Under the pieces are notes generated by a model. It searched no databases, was not told where the DNA came from, and worked only from the letters and a program-made list of their open reading frames with translations. Shown piece by piece: positions 49,800 through 58,223 of a stretch of DNA of 64,000 nt. This DNA comes from Bacilli bacterium (GTDB taxonomy: Bacteria > Bacillota_I > Bacilli_A > RFN20 > CAG-826). Made by a program: the position numbers and the translations under genes. The stretch is taken from assembly GCA_022653695.1 (NCBI GenBank), contig JALCSW010000003.1:1-64000 (forward strand), read 5' to 3'. Positions within the stretch are counted from its first letter, which is position 1. Each line of letters begins with the position of its first letter.

Positions 49800-51110
49800 A
49801 TGATTGCAAAAGCGAGACATATCGAAGACACCAAGCGGCTTTTGGGGCTATTGCCGACTATCATGGTCGCTCCTCCGGAGTATCTTTTCCTCGCCACGAA
49901 CAACACCCGTTGCTTCGCTTACGATCTTTTCGTCAAACCCGGCGACCACGTGAATTGCTGCCAGATGATCGGCATGCGCCACGGACCGTTCTTCGAGCAA
50001 CCGATCCATTCGACCTGCTCCGGCGTTTATGAGGGCCTTGAGACCCATTATCACCGTTCGGGGAAGCTGATCTCCTTCATCAAACTGCACAACGATTTCA
50101 AGGACGATATGGACCCCATGGTCAAGGAACGGAGCGACGAGGAGATTTCCAAACTGACGAAGGCCGACGTCACCGAGATCCTGAAAAACTGCGCCTCGGT
50201 CGGCTTGGGCGGGAGTTCGTTCCCGACCTATATCAAAATGCAGACCGACAAACCGATAAAGACCATCCTCGTCAACGGCATCGAATGCGAGCCCTATATC
50301 ACCGCCGACCACCGTCTCATGATCGAGGAGAGCGGCTATCTCATCAAGGGCATCAAAATCCTCCAGCGGGTTTTCCATTGCCATGACGCCCGCATATGCG
50401 TCAAGGCCAAGTACCATGACCTTCGCAAACTCTACGAAGCCCTTCTTTCCCGCGAGGAGGGGAGCGGAATCACCCTATCCGTCGTCGGAAATTTCTATCC
50501 CCAGGGCTGGGAAGTCGCGATGATCAAGTCGGCGACCGGGGTCAAGGTGCCGCACGGTCACCTTCCGAGCGAATATGGCATCGTCAACTTCAACGTCTCG
50601 ACCGTGGCCGGAATCTACGAGAACGTCAAATTCAACAAGCCGGTCATAGAGCGGAACATCTCCGTCACGGGGGATGGGGTCAAGGAACCGGGCAATTTCC
50701 GGATCCGCGTCGGAACGCCGATCAAATCCCTGATCGAGGCTTGCGAAGGCTACAAGGACCCCTCCAAGCCCAAGACATTCATCTTGGGGGGTCCGATGAT
50801 GGGCGCCTCTCTCCCCAGCGACGACTGCATCGTAACCAAAACCGTCACCTCGATCCTCGTTTTCAACAAAGAGGAATACAGGGAAGAGCCCTGCATTCGC
50901 TGCGGGAGTTGCGTCCTTTCGTGCCCTGAGCATCTCGAACCCGTCATGATCATGAACGCCATGAAGGCCCTGCCGATCGACAAGGAACGCGTCAAGGCCC
51001 TCAATCCGCTCAACTGCATCGAGTGCGGGCTCTGCACCTATTGCTGCACCTCGAGGATTCCGGTCCTCGATTACGTTAAGCGGGCCAAGCTCGTCGCGAG
51101 GATGAAATAG
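49800..51110 (+). CDS. rnfC: Rnf complex subunit RnfC
   Basis: The 436-residue NADH- and FMN-binding subunit includes VGLGGSSFPTYIKM, VNGIECEPYITADHRLM and a SLBB-type domain (ISVTGDGVKEPGNFRI). Two [4Fe-4S] motifs are CIRCGSCVLSCPEHLEP and CIECGLCTYCCTSRIP. In Rnf it passes electrons between NAD(H) and the membrane subunits. It heads rnfCDGEA-x-B. The sequence is close in length to other Bacillota RnfC. Confidence 0.97.
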   Translation: MIAKARHIEDTKRLLGLLPTIMVAPPEYLFLATNNTRCFAYDLFVKPGDHVNCCQMIGMRHGPFFEQPIHSTCSGVYEGLETHYHRSGKLISFIKLHNDFKDDMDPMVKERSDEEISKLTKADVTEILKNCASVGLGGSSFPTYIKMQTDKPIKTILVNGIECEPYITADHRLMIEESGYLIKGIKILQRVFHCHDARICVKAKYHDLRKLYEALLSREEGSGITLSVVGNFYPQGWEVAMIKSATGVKVPHGHLPSEYGIVNFNVSTVAGIYENVKFNKPVIERNISVTGDGVKEPGNFRIRVGTPIKSLIEACEGYKDPSKPKTFILGGPMMGASLPSDDCIVTKTVTSILVFNKEEYREEPCIRCGSCVLSCPEHLEPVMIMNAMKALPIDKERVKALNPLNCIECGLCTYCCTSRIPVLDYVKRAKLVARMK

Positions 51111-51114
51111 GATT

Positions 51115-52281
51115 ATGGTCATCGTCAAGGAAAACTCGCCCCATCTGCGGCGGAAAGCCACTTTGTGGCAGATGCTGCTCGACGTCCTGATCGCCCTTTC
51201 GCCGGTCGTTGTTTTCGCGCTCGTCGAATACACATGGCGCGCGGCCGTCAACATCCTTCTCTCCGTTTCCGTCATGGTCGCGGCCGAAGCGGTGGCCGTC
51301 CTCATCAAGAATCGGGGGCCCAAGGACGGCGCCAAACATTCCCTCAAAGAGAGGCTCGCCTTCGCCTTTAAGGGTTATTCCATCAACAATTTCCTGGCCC
51401 CGTGCGTCTCGGGCCTCATCTTCGCGCTGATCATTCCGGCTAGGGAAACCAATCCGGCCGGCTTCATCTATTTCGTCATCGTCGTCGGTGCCCTCTTCGG
51501 CATCGTCGTCGGCAAGCTCGTCTTCGGCGGCACGGGCTACAACATCTTCAACCCGGCCGCGGTGGGCCTCATCTTCGTCAAACTTTGCTTCCAAAGCAGT
51601 TTCTCGGGGCCTTGGTACGTCGGGGCCTATGGCAGTGTCTCCGCCGGCGGCACGATTCTGCACGTCTCCTCGAATTTCGAGACGGTTTTCTCCTCGGGTT
51701 ACGGCTTCTCCGACATGTTCTTCGGCCTCATCCCCGGAACGATGGGCGAAACGTGCAAACTCGCCATTTTGCTCGGCTTGGCTTATCTTCTCATCCGGCG
51801 CGAGATCGACTGGCGCGTCGTCGTCGGTTTTTTGGGAACTTTCCTCTTTATGCTGTCTTTGGGCGGGCTCGTTCCGCTCATCAAGGGCGTTGAGGGTTTT
51901 GATTTCGGCTCTTTCATCCTGACTCAGCTTTTGTCGGGAGGCGTCCTCTTTGGGGTGACGTTCATGCTCACCGACCCCGTGACGATGCCGATCACGAGCC
52001 CCTCCCGCCTCCTTTATGGAATGATCGCCGCGGTCTGCGTGGTCTTCATCCGCATGTTCGGGGGCTACGCCGAAGGCATGGCGTTCTCGATCCTCATCGT
52101 CAACATGATCGCCCCGGTCCTTGACCACTACAAATGGAGCCAAAGCCGTTTCACCCTCAAGAACGTTCTGCCTTTAGTGATCGTTCCGGTCGTGGCCACG
52201 GCCATTTTGGTGTGGGCCCTCGCCGATCGCCTGCCTCTAGCAAGCGCTTTCGCCTCGTTTGAAGAAGGGTTCCTCTTATGA
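51115..52281 (+). CDS. rnfD: Rnf complex subunit RnfD
   Basis: The 388-residue protein has about nine membrane helices. The region GSVSAGGTILHVSS aligns with the flavinylation segment of RnfD/NqrB, where canonical SGAT is altered to SAGGT. The threonine that carries FMN is still present. MLTDPVTMPITSPSRLLYG and APVLDHYKWS are conserved. It begins five bases after rnfC and overlaps rnfG (ATGA). Confidence 0.95.
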   Translation: MVIVKENSPHLRRKATLWQMLLDVLIALSPVVVFALVEYTWRAAVNILLSVSVMVAAEAVAVLIKNRGPKDGAKHSLKERLAFAFKGYSINNFLAPCVSGLIFALIIPARETNPAGFIYFVIVVGALFGIVVGKLVFGGTGYNIFNPAAVGLIFVKLCFQSSFSGPWYVGAYGSVSAGGTILHVSSNFETVFSSGYGFSDMFFGLIPGTMGETCKLAILLGLAYLLIRREIDWRVVVGFLGTFLFMLSLGGLVPLIKGVEGFDFGSFILTQLLSGGVLFGVTFMLTDPVTMPITSPSRLLYGMIAAVCVVFIRMFGGYAEGMAFSILIVNMIAPVLDHYKWSQSRFTLKNVLPLVIVPVVATAILVWALADRLPLASAFASFEEGFLL

Positions 52282-52826
52282 GCCCCTCAGCGAGGAAATA
52301 CCTTAGGGTCGGGGCTATCCTATGCGCCATCGGGGCTTCAAGCGCCGCCCTTATCACGTGCGTGAACGTCTTCACGGCCCCCGCCATCGCCGCCCATGAG
52401 GCGGAAAAGAAGGAAGCGGGCCTCAAGGTCGTCTACGAGGCGACCGACCATTACGACGCCGACGTGGCCGTCGATGGCGAATACGTGAGCGCCTATAACG
52501 TCTGCTACGACGCCGATAACAACGAGCTTGGCTACGTGTTCACGGCTTCGGGGTCCTCGGGCGTCGTCAAGACCACCAAGATCCTGGTCGGGGTTTCCGG
52601 AGAGGCCGTTTCGCCCGTTTTGGGCAAAGTGTATTTCATCGCCAACGGCGCCACGGGCGCCTATGGGATCAAGGTCGAGAACAATTACGTCGACCCTTAT
52701 AACGGCGATCCAAGCGAGGCGACCCTCGACAACGTGACGTGCGGGGCCACCGTGGCGGCCACGCTCATCAGGTCCATGGTCAAGGAAGCCGAGTCGAGTT
52801 ACGTCAGCGCGAAAGGAGGGGCTTAA
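52278..52826 (+). CDS. rnfG: Rnf complex subunit RnfG
   Basis: The 182-residue protein has one N-terminal membrane helix and an extracytoplasmic FMN-binding domain. The flavinylation site is DNVTCGATVAATLIRS, a variant of the SGAT motif with Cys for Ser. Thr should carry FMN through a phosphoester added by an ApbE transferase, and none is in the window. FTASGSSGVVKTTKILVGVS is also typical. Confidence 0.94.
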   Translation: MSPSARKYLRVGAILCAIGASSAALITCVNVFTAPAIAAHEAEKKEAGLKVVYEATDHYDADVAVDGEYVSAYNVCYDADNNELGYVFTASGSSGVVKTTKILVGVSGEAVSPVLGKVYFIANGATGAYGIKVENNYVDPYNGDPSEATLDNVTCGATVAATLIRSMVKEAESSYVSAKGGA

Positions 52827-52827
52827 T

Positions 52828-53622
52828 ATGGACGCCATCGCGAGAAAACGCCACCACGAGTCTTTCGTTTCCGGCATCATCAGGGAAAACCCGCTTTTCG
52901 TGGCCGTTTTGGGCATGTGCCCGGCCCTGGCCGTCACCACGACCCTCGAGGCCGCGATCGGCATGGGTTTCCTCTTCAGTTTCGTCCTCATTTGCTCGAA
53001 CGTCCTTATCAGCGCCCTCCGCAAAGTGATCCCGGAGGAAATCGAGACGCCGGCCTATATCGTCGTCGTCGCCACCTTCGTCACCATCGTCAAAATGCTG
53101 TGCGAGGCCTATCTCCCCAATCTTTACGAGACGCTGGGCGTCTTCTTAGCCCTCATCGTCGTCAACTGCATCGTGCTGGGCCGGGCGGAGGCTTTCGCCA
53201 ACAAGAACACGGTCCTCGACAGTTTCCTCGACGGATGCGGAAACGGGATCGGCTATACGCTTGGGCTCATCGCGATCGCCTTCTGCCGCGAGGTCCTCGG
53301 CACTGGAATGATCACTTTCGGCGACATCTTCACCTTCCTCAAGGTCAACGGGGAGTCGGTCCATCTTTATCTTCTGAAGGGACCGAGTTGGGATTATTCC
53401 CTGTATCTGTTCACGACGCCGGCCGGCGGCTTCATCGTCTTCGGCCTCATCATGGGTTTCATCGCCTATCGCGCCAACAAGAAAAAGGATAGGGCCGCCG
53501 CCGAACGGCGCGCCAAAGCCTTCGCCGCGGCGGAAGCCAAGCCAACGGGACCGCTTTCCGGCGCGACTAAGCCCGTCTCCCCCACGAAGGCGGCGCCGAT
53601 TAAGGAAGGAGGGGCCGAGTGA
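52828..53622 (+). CDS. rnfE: Rnf complex subunit RnfE
   Basis: The 264-residue six-helix subunit contains RENPLFVAVLGMCPALAVTT and the half-helix motif VNCIVLGRAEAFA. The C-terminal tail from about 225 is long, Ala- and Lys-rich and probably disordered, which makes this RnfE some 50 residues longer than usual. It pairs with RnfA to form the symmetric membrane core. Confidence 0.95.
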   Translation: MDAIARKRHHESFVSGIIRENPLFVAVLGMCPALAVTTTLEAAIGMGFLFSFVLICSNVLISALRKVIPEEIETPAYIVVVATFVTIVKMLCEAYLPNLYETLGVFLALIVVNCIVLGRAEAFANKNTVLDSFLDGCGNGIGYTLGLIAIAFCREVLGTGMITFGDIFTFLKVNGESVHLYLLKGPSWDYSLYLFTTPAGGFIVFGLIMGFIAYRANKKKDRAAAERRAKAFAAAEAKPTGPLSGATKPVSPTKAAPIKEGGAE

Positions 53623-54212
53623 TGTACGCCTATTTCATTTCGTTTTTGCTCTCAATCGTGAGCTACATGCTCGTCGACAACGTCGTTTTGTCGCGTTTTT
53701 ACGGCATTTGCAGCTTCGTCGGCGTCGGCAACAAGGTCAAGTCCGCCTTCTCGATGGGGCTGGCCGTCGTCTTCGTCATCGTCTTGGCGACCCTCATTTG
53801 CTACCCGATCTACTATTACGTCCTCGTGCCGGCCGCGCTTCCCTTCATGGACACGGTCGTCTACATCCTCGTCATCGCCAGCTTGGTCCAAGTGGTGGGC
53901 CTCTTCATCAAGAAATACTCGCCCTCGCTTTATAAGACCTTAGGCATCTACCTTCCTCTTATCACCACCAATTGCGCCGTTTTGGGCGTCGTGACGGAGA
54001 ACACCAACAGCGGGCTCGATTTCGGGATGTCGATGGCCAACGCCCTCGGCACCTCGGTAGGCTATCTTCTGATGATCGTCGTCTTCGCGTGCATAAGGGT
54101 GCGCTTGGAGTCCTACAAGGCCCCGCGCGCCATGAAAGGGCTCCCTTTGGCGCTCGTGACGGCCGGCATTATGGCCATGGCCATCATGGGTCTGACGGGA
54201 CTGGGGCAATAA
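53622..54212 (+). CDS. rnfA: Rnf complex subunit RnfA
   Basis: ATG 53622 overlaps the rnfE stop by one base and follows AAGGAGGGG. The 196-residue, six-helix protein has VDNVVLSRFYGICSFVGV and TNCAVLGVVTENTNSG, the Cys-containing half helices of RnfA. It bridges the core with RnfE around a buried [2Fe-2S] site. Confidence 0.95.
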   Translation: MYAYFISFLLSIVSYMLVDNVVLSRFYGICSFVGVGNKVKSAFSMGLAVVFVIVLATLICYPIYYYVLVPAALPFMDTVVYILVIASLVQVVGLFIKKYSPSLYKTLGIYLPLITTNCAVLGVVTENTNSGLDFGMSMANALGTSVGYLLMIVVFACIRVRLESYKAPRAMKGLPLALVTAGIMAMAIMGLTGLGQ

Positions 54213-54213
54213 G

Positions 54214-54450
54214 ATGGCTCTCTTGTCCCAAGGCGCCGCCATCGGCCTCACGATCGGCATCATCGCCTTTTTGCTCGTCGTCTTCTTCGTGAGCTTCCTC
54301 GTCTATCGGAAAACCCCCGCGCCGAAAGGCTGCGAACGGATTAGGCCCGACGAAGGGGCCTGCAAAGGCTGCTCTCAGGTGGGTTGCGACCTCTATGGCG
54401 AATATCATAAGGGCGACAAAGACGACGGCAAGAAGGAGGAAAAGAAATAA
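54214..54450 (+). CDS. Small Cys-rich membrane protein within the rnf operon
   Basis: The 78-residue protein has one membrane helix (about 8-31) and four cysteines (40, 50, 53 and 58 in KGCERIRPDEGACKGCSQVGC) before a charged tail. The arrangement is like FeoB-associated Cys-rich membrane proteins. It begins one base after rnfA and overlaps rnfB by one base. An extra gene here is unusual. It may bind a metal or Fe-S cluster and serve the complex (inference), possibly making up for the short RnfB. Confidence 0.6.
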   Translation: MALLSQGAAIGLTIGIIAFLLVVFFVSFLVYRKTPAPKGCERIRPDEGACKGCSQVGCDLYGEYHKGDKDDGKKEEKK

Positions 54451-54773
54451 TGTACTGGTATATCCTTTATGGGGTTCTTGTCCTGGCGGGGCTCGGTTTT
54501 TTGCTTGGGGTTTTCGTGACCTGGGCCGCCAAAGTCTTCCGCGTCGAGGAGGATCCGCGCATCGCCGAAGTCGAGAAACTGTTGCCCAACGCCAACTGCG
54601 GGGCTTGTGGCTTTCCGGGTTGCCACGCCATGGCGGAAGCCCTCGTCAAAGGCGAGGTCACCAAGGTTTCCTCCTGCAAGGCCGGGAAGAAAGAGAAGAA
54701 CTACGACCCCATCATCGCTTACCTAAGCGCTCACCCGGGCAAGGACGGGAAAACCAACGTCCCGACCCTCTAG
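54450..54773 (+). CDS. rnfB: Short Rnf subunit RnfB lacking ferredoxin domains
   Basis: The 107-residue protein has the N-terminal membrane helix and a single [4Fe-4S] domain with Cys50, 53, 58 and 76 (NANCGACGFPGCHAMAEAL). It then stops. Canonical RnfB continues for 150-220 residues with two or more ferredoxin-type clusters that accept electrons from ferredoxin. A stop codon and tRNA genes follow directly. I see no CxxCxxCxxxCP sequence in any frame downstream to 54850. Either the electron entry is altered or a separate protein supplies it. Confidence 0.9.
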   Translation: MYWYILYGVLVLAGLGFLLGVFVTWAAKVFRVEEDPRIAEVEKLLPNANCGACGFPGCHAMAEALVKGEVTKVSSCKAGKKEKNYDPIIAYLSAHPGKDGKTNVPTL

Positions 54774-54793
54774 GGGCAAAACGAGAAATCCTA

Positions 54794-54822
54794 TTGAGTG
54801 TCGCGATGGCGATGCGTATAAT
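54794..54822 (+). promoter_or_regulatory. Promoter of tRNA-Ala/tRNA-Met pair
   Basis: TTGAGT (54794-54799), 17-bp spacer, TATAAT (54817-54822). Confidence 0.8.
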
Positions 54823-54847
54823 AAACCCGCTGTCCACGGACAGAGAT

Positions 54848-54923
54848 GGGGCTTTAGCTCAGCTGGGAGAGCGCGTCCTTTGCAAGGATGAGGTCAGGGG
54901 TTCGAACCCCCTAAGTTCCACCA
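54848..54923 (+). tRNA. tRNA-Ala (TGC anticodon)
   Basis: Acceptor GGGGCTT pairs with AAGTTCC using two G-T pairs. The anticodon loop is TTTGCAA and the T arm is GGGGTTCGAACCCC. CCA is encoded. Confidence 0.94.
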
Positions 54924-54936
54924 ATAGACACCATTT

Positions 54937-55013
54937 GGCTGAGTAGCCCAGCTGGTTAGAGCAGCCGGCTCATACCCGGCATGTCGAGGGTTCGAATCCC
55001 CCCTCAGCCACCA
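54937..55013 (+). tRNA. tRNA with CAT anticodon (tRNA-Met, elongator type)
   Basis: Acceptor GGCTGAG pairs fully with CTCAGCC, which argues against initiator tRNA. Anticodon stem GCCGG/CCGGC has loop CTCATAC. Because tRNA-Ile(UAU) is present at 63151, a lysidine-type Ile role is less likely. Its 3' end is duplicated at 56825. Confidence 0.93.
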
Positions 55014-55024
55014 ACATGTTTACA

Positions 55025-55060
55025 AAGGTCCCAAATCCTTTGATGGAATTGGGCCTTTTT
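55025..55060 (+). terminator. Terminator after tRNA-Met, inside the island
   Basis: AAGGTCCCAA/TTGGGCCTT stem with an inner TCC/GGA pair, followed by TTTTTCGTTTT. Confidence 0.75.
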
Positions 55061-55081
55061 CGTTTTCATCGAAACTCCCAT

Positions 55082-55097
55082 ACCACCTCTAAACCAC
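55082..55097. repeat. ACCAC-N6-ACCAC direct repeat near the left end of the island
   Basis: ACCAC at 55082 and 55093, 69 bp after the tRNA 3' end. It matches copies at 20450 and 63371 in sequence and spacing. Confidence 0.5.
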
Positions 55098-55160
55098 CAA
55101 TTTTAAGCGTTTTTGGTTTTCGAAGAATACCCAGGGACAAGTGCAAACTAATGCAGACTG

Positions 55161-55257
55161 GCTCCGAAAGATGTAACAAATGATTGATAACTCGCTCCGA
55201 AAAATGTATATTCTAATCAGAAACTCGCTCCGAAATTTGTAAAAAAGGAAGTGAAAG
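55161..55257. repeat. Three 33-bp tandem repeats upstream of the ATPase gene
   Basis: GCTCCGAAA recurs at 55161, 55194 and 55227, with ACTC ending the first two units and AT-rich middles. The period of 33 bp is about three DNA turns. The last unit runs into the ribosome site of the ATPase gene. Regulatory binding sites are likely. The array is too short and its units too divergent for CRISPR. Confidence 0.7.
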
Positions 55258-55258
55258 A

Positions 55259-56614
55259 ATGTATTATAGAAGAAAAATTGATGAAAAACTAGATCAATGG
55301 TTGAGTAAAAAGAGCAAATCACCGGCTTTAATCGTTGGCATACGCCAATGCGGTAAGACTGAAAGCGTCGAGGAGTTCGCTAGAAGAAATCATTTGCAAC
55401 TGGTGGAAATGAACTTTTGGACCAATCCAGAATATTATTCCGATTTTGACGGTACGCTTGAAGTCGACGCTTTAATCTCCAATATTTCTTTAAGGTTTCC
55501 TGCGATGAAAATCGACCCCAACAACACATTGCTATTTTTTGATGAGATTCAAGAATGTCCACGAGCGAGATTGTCTTTTAAGAATTTCGAAAAAGACGGC
55601 CGTTACAAAGTTATTGGAAGTGGCTCTTACTTAGGCATTAATGGATATATCAAGGATGACACGACTCCTGCTCCGACTGGTTATGATGAAGTTCTTCAAA
55701 TGAAGACGATGGATTTTGAAGAATTCTTGTGGGCCATTGGCTATAAGAAGGAACAGGTTAATAGATTGGTAGACCTTTTCAATAAAAAAGAACCCGTGCC
55801 CGAAAACATCCACAACTTATTCAAAGATGTGTTTTTGAAATACGTTTGTATTGGCGGATTCCCAAAAGTGGTTAAGGAATACGCAAATACTCGCAATTTG
55901 ATGTCGGCCTATAACATTCTCTCTAGCACGGTGTTTGATATGAAAACTGATTTCGGCAGAAGGAAAGATAAAAACAATAATCCTATTTTTAAGCGTAGTG
56001 AGGTTGCTCGAATTCAAAATGTTTTCGATTTGATACCCACTTTTCTCGCGAAAGAAAACAAGCGTTTCATATATACTAAGATCTCTAGCGGAAACACATA
56101 CGAGAAAAAGGACGCGATTGAGTATTTGGTTCAGGCGCATATCGTTTGCAAGGTTTTCAATCTCGAGGTGCCTTCTCTCCCGTTGAATGGAGCGAGAATA
56201 GAATCTCAATTCAAACTTTTTCCGGAAGATATCGGCATAGTGACATCTATGTATGGAGTGGACACCATCGCCGGCATCAATAGGGGCGATATGGGGCAAG
56301 GCAAAGGAGCTATATTTGAGGCCGCTGTTTTTGACTCCCTCAATAAGGCCGGCATTGAACCGTACTACTTTGCCAAAGAAAGCGGATTAGAGGTTGATTT
56401 CGTGATACCCTACAATGGCTTTCCGACCTTAGTGGAAGCAAAGGCCAAAAACGGAAACACCAAATCATCAAAGACGGTAATGAAGAATTCTGATCATTAC
56501 GGAAAAACGAAACTGATTAAGATTGGCGACTACAACATAAGCGAAAATGGAGACATCATTACCATACCCCATTACTTGACGTTTGCATTAGGGAAACTCG
56601 AATATGGACTTTAA
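55259..56614 (+). CDS. ATPase of the AAA_14/DUF4143 type
   Basis: The 451-residue protein has a P-loop variant IVGIRQCGKTESV (about 26-38) and a Walker B LLFFDEIQECPRA. A sensor region VIGSGSYLG follows, then a C-terminal DUF4143 region that ends in a nuclease-like fold (GLEVDFVIPYNGFPTLVEAKAK). The last element matches the D-x-E-x-K PD-(D/E)XK pattern. These ATPases are common, horizontally moved, and of unclear role. Defence or toxin-like functions have been suggested for relatives. Codon use is AT-rich. AAAGGAAG precedes the ATG. Confidence 0.85.
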   Translation: MYYRRKIDEKLDQWLSKKSKSPALIVGIRQCGKTESVEEFARRNHLQLVEMNFWTNPEYYSDFDGTLEVDALISNISLRFPAMKIDPNNTLLFFDEIQECPRARLSFKNFEKDGRYKVIGSGSYLGINGYIKDDTTPAPTGYDEVLQMKTMDFEEFLWAIGYKKEQVNRLVDLFNKKEPVPENIHNLFKDVFLKYVCIGGFPKVVKEYANTRNLMSAYNILSSTVFDMKTDFGRRKDKNNNPIFKRSEVARIQNVFDLIPTFLAKENKRFIYTKISSGNTYEKKDAIEYLVQAHIVCKVFNLEVPSLPLNGARIESQFKLFPEDIGIVTSMYGVDTIAGINRGDMGQGKGAIFEAAVFDSLNKAGIEPYYFAKESGLEVDFVIPYNGFPTLVEAKAKNGNTKSSKTVMKNSDHYGKTKLIKIGDYNISENGDIITIPHYLTFALGKLEYGL

Positions 56615-56824
56615 GCCAACTGTCGGCCTAAATTTTGACGATGAAATCGGAAATAAGGAATGGTGGTGGCTGCTTTGTTGCATGAAGTGGTTGGTTTAAT
56701 GGCGCAATTGTCTTTTGCTGACAATCACCATTTTTTATGCAAGGACGCATAGAAATATGGCGTTAAACGAAATTAATGCTAGAACAAAGTTTGCATCGAG
56801 CGCTTTATAAATGTGATCAAAGCG

Positions 56825-56841
56825 CCCCCCTCAGCCACCAA
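56825..56841. repeat. Right copy of the tRNA-Met 3' end (attachment-site scar)
   Basis: It is identical over 17 bp to 54998-55014. The region 56615-56824 shows no gene I can support. Confidence 0.8.
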
Positions 56842-56850
56842 ATGACAAAA

Positions 56851-56880
56851 ACATCCGATTATGTCGGATGTTTTATTTTT
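56851..56880 (+). terminator. Terminator right of the island
   Basis: ACATCCGA/TCGGATGT stem followed by TTTTATTTTT, ten bases past the duplicated tRNA end. It was probably the original terminator of tRNA-Met. Confidence 0.8.
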
Positions 56881-56881
56881 T

Positions 56882-57331
56882 ATGTTTGCGAAATATATGA
56901 AATGTATCGTTTATCATTTGTTTTCCTCTCTTTTTTGCAACGGAAAGAAGAAGTACGAGGCTATTGAAGCCTTCGTAGACTATCACGGACTCTATCGCAT
57001 TTGGAACTTCGTGAAGCGCAGCACTGGGTCGACGTATGCCTCGCTGAAAGAAAAATATCCAAAGACACTCCTAGGAAGCAAAATACTCGGACGGCTTGCC
57101 GGCGATATGTTTCGTCAGTCTCGACGGCGCGCTGATAAAATGGGCGCTCGACGAATTTGCGCGTTTCTTCAAAGATATTGCGAGGCTGTTTTCAAGGAGA
57201 ATTATGATGAGATGCAACGAAATTATGAGAGGCTCTTTGTGAACAGCATCCAAAAAAATGATGGCATGACGAACCTTCTGGACTTGGATATGTTCGACGA
57301 CATGGATCGAGTTTTGTTTCGCCTACGATGA
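56882..57331 (+). CDS. Hypothetical helical protein
   Basis: A frame of about 149 residues, with ATG 56897 as an alternative start. The protein is rich in Arg, Lys and aromatic residues (GLYRIWNFVKRS, DMFRQSRRRADKMG) and has no motif I know. The frame begins inside the terminator, so the true start is uncertain. It sits at the left of a zone of decayed genes and may itself be partial. Confidence 0.4.
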   Translation: MFAKYMKCIVYHLFSSLFCNGKKKYEAIEAFVDYHGLYRIWNFVKRSTGSTYASLKEKYPKTLLGSKILGRLAGDMFRQSRRRADKMGARRICAFLQRYCEAVFKENYDEMQRNYERLFVNSIQKNDGMTNLLDLDMFDDMDRVLFRLR

Positions 57332-57400
57332 TTCAAAAATGAAATTGTATTTGCAAAAAAATTGATAATCCTTTCCTTTGGCCTAATAGCAAAATTAAAT

Positions 57401-57880
57401 ATGAATCAATGCAAAATATGGGATGTCGGGCAGGGTCTTTTCTATTCCGGCAGGGTGGGGGACTTGGATTTCGTCTACGACTGCGGAAGCCTGACCCCGG
57501 GTCCGTTTCTAAATGAATGCATAGAGGCCTTTTCAAACAAATGCGTAAATTTCAGATACCTTTTCGTGTCACATCTGGATGCCGACCACGTGAATAGGAT
57601 CGCTGATCTGTTGCACCGTTTCCAAGCCCGTCCGCGGATTTTCCTCCCTTATCTCGGATCCGATCCAAACATCCCCGGTTCTTTCGGCATCCTGGCCGAG
57701 TCGTATTTGATTGCCATGGGCCAAAGCTCGGAAGACATCGGCCGTTTGCGCGGAATCCTGTCATCCGAGAACGAGTCGTTTTGGGACAACGAGAGCATGA
57801 ACGAGGAATGGTTCCCGTACTCACGTGGCGACCAAGGGCCGAAAAGGGTGAAAAAACCTGACGGCTTTAAATTCGCTTGA
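57401..57880 (+). pseudogene. Truncated metallo-beta-lactamase-fold protein
   Basis: From ATG 57401 the 159-residue product has the ComEC/Rec2-like beginning DVGQGLFYSG and YDCGS. The metal motif SHLDADHVNRI (HxDxDH) lies near residue 60. The chain stops soon after, where such proteins normally have another 150 or more residues with more metal-binding His. The following frame encodes an unrelated AbiEi tail. The gene is therefore likely broken by a deletion that fused it to the AbiEi remnant. Confidence 0.65.
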
Positions 57881-58223
57881 TTGCTCTGACCGTGATCCCA
57901 TAAGGAAAGATATCACTGCGATCCGTGGCAGCAACTCTTCTTCTTTCCCGGGCGTTACCGTCCATTATGTCAGTGGTGACCGAGTCTTTTCTGACGTTGT
58001 TGATGGGAAGACGCCTCAGGGCCATACCGTAAAATGCTATGATATCGAGCGTACCTTAATTGATCTTCTTCGGAATAGGTCTTCCATTGACCCTACTCTA
58101 TCGTCGGTCGCCTTGAAGCGGTACGCTTCCTCTTCTGGGCGACGTTTGCCTAAACTGATCGAAATCGGCAAATCGTTCCGGGTCGATAAGCTTTTGGAGA
58201 CTTATTTGGAGACTCTTTTATGA
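57852..58223 (+). pseudogene. AbiEi-type antitoxin remnant (C-terminal half)
   Basis: The frame after a TGA at 57849 reads ...FPGVTVHYVSGDRVFSD, HTVKCYDIERTLIDLLRNRS, LKRYASSSGRRLPKLIEIGK and ends VDKLLETYLETLL. This is the C-terminal pattern of AbiEi antitoxins (YDxERTIxDL...LxxYL). The N-terminal winged-helix domain is missing and no start codon with a ribosome site is present. Confidence 0.7.

Larger units (their letters stand above)
54998..56841 (+). mobile_element. 1.8-kb island flanked by duplicated tRNA-Met 3' end
   Basis: The 17 bp at 54998-55014 (CCCCCCTCAGCCACCAA), from the T arm to CCA, recur at 56825-56841. Between them lies AT-rich DNA with a terminator, an ACCAC direct repeat, three 33-bp repeats and one ATPase gene. 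A terminator that would fit the tRNA lies directly after the right copy. This is the pattern left by site-specific integration at a tRNA 3' end, where the incoming element restores the tRNA. No integrase gene is inside. Confidence 0.75.

Noticed and set aside
55161-55257. CRISPR array
   Set aside because: Only three units, the repeats share about nine bases plus a short tail, no cas genes, and no unique spacers of uniform length.
55089-55322. Minus-strand frame with repeated FRSEL units
   Set aside because: The peptide periodicity simply reflects the 33-bp DNA repeats. There is no ribosome site and the plus-strand features explain the region.
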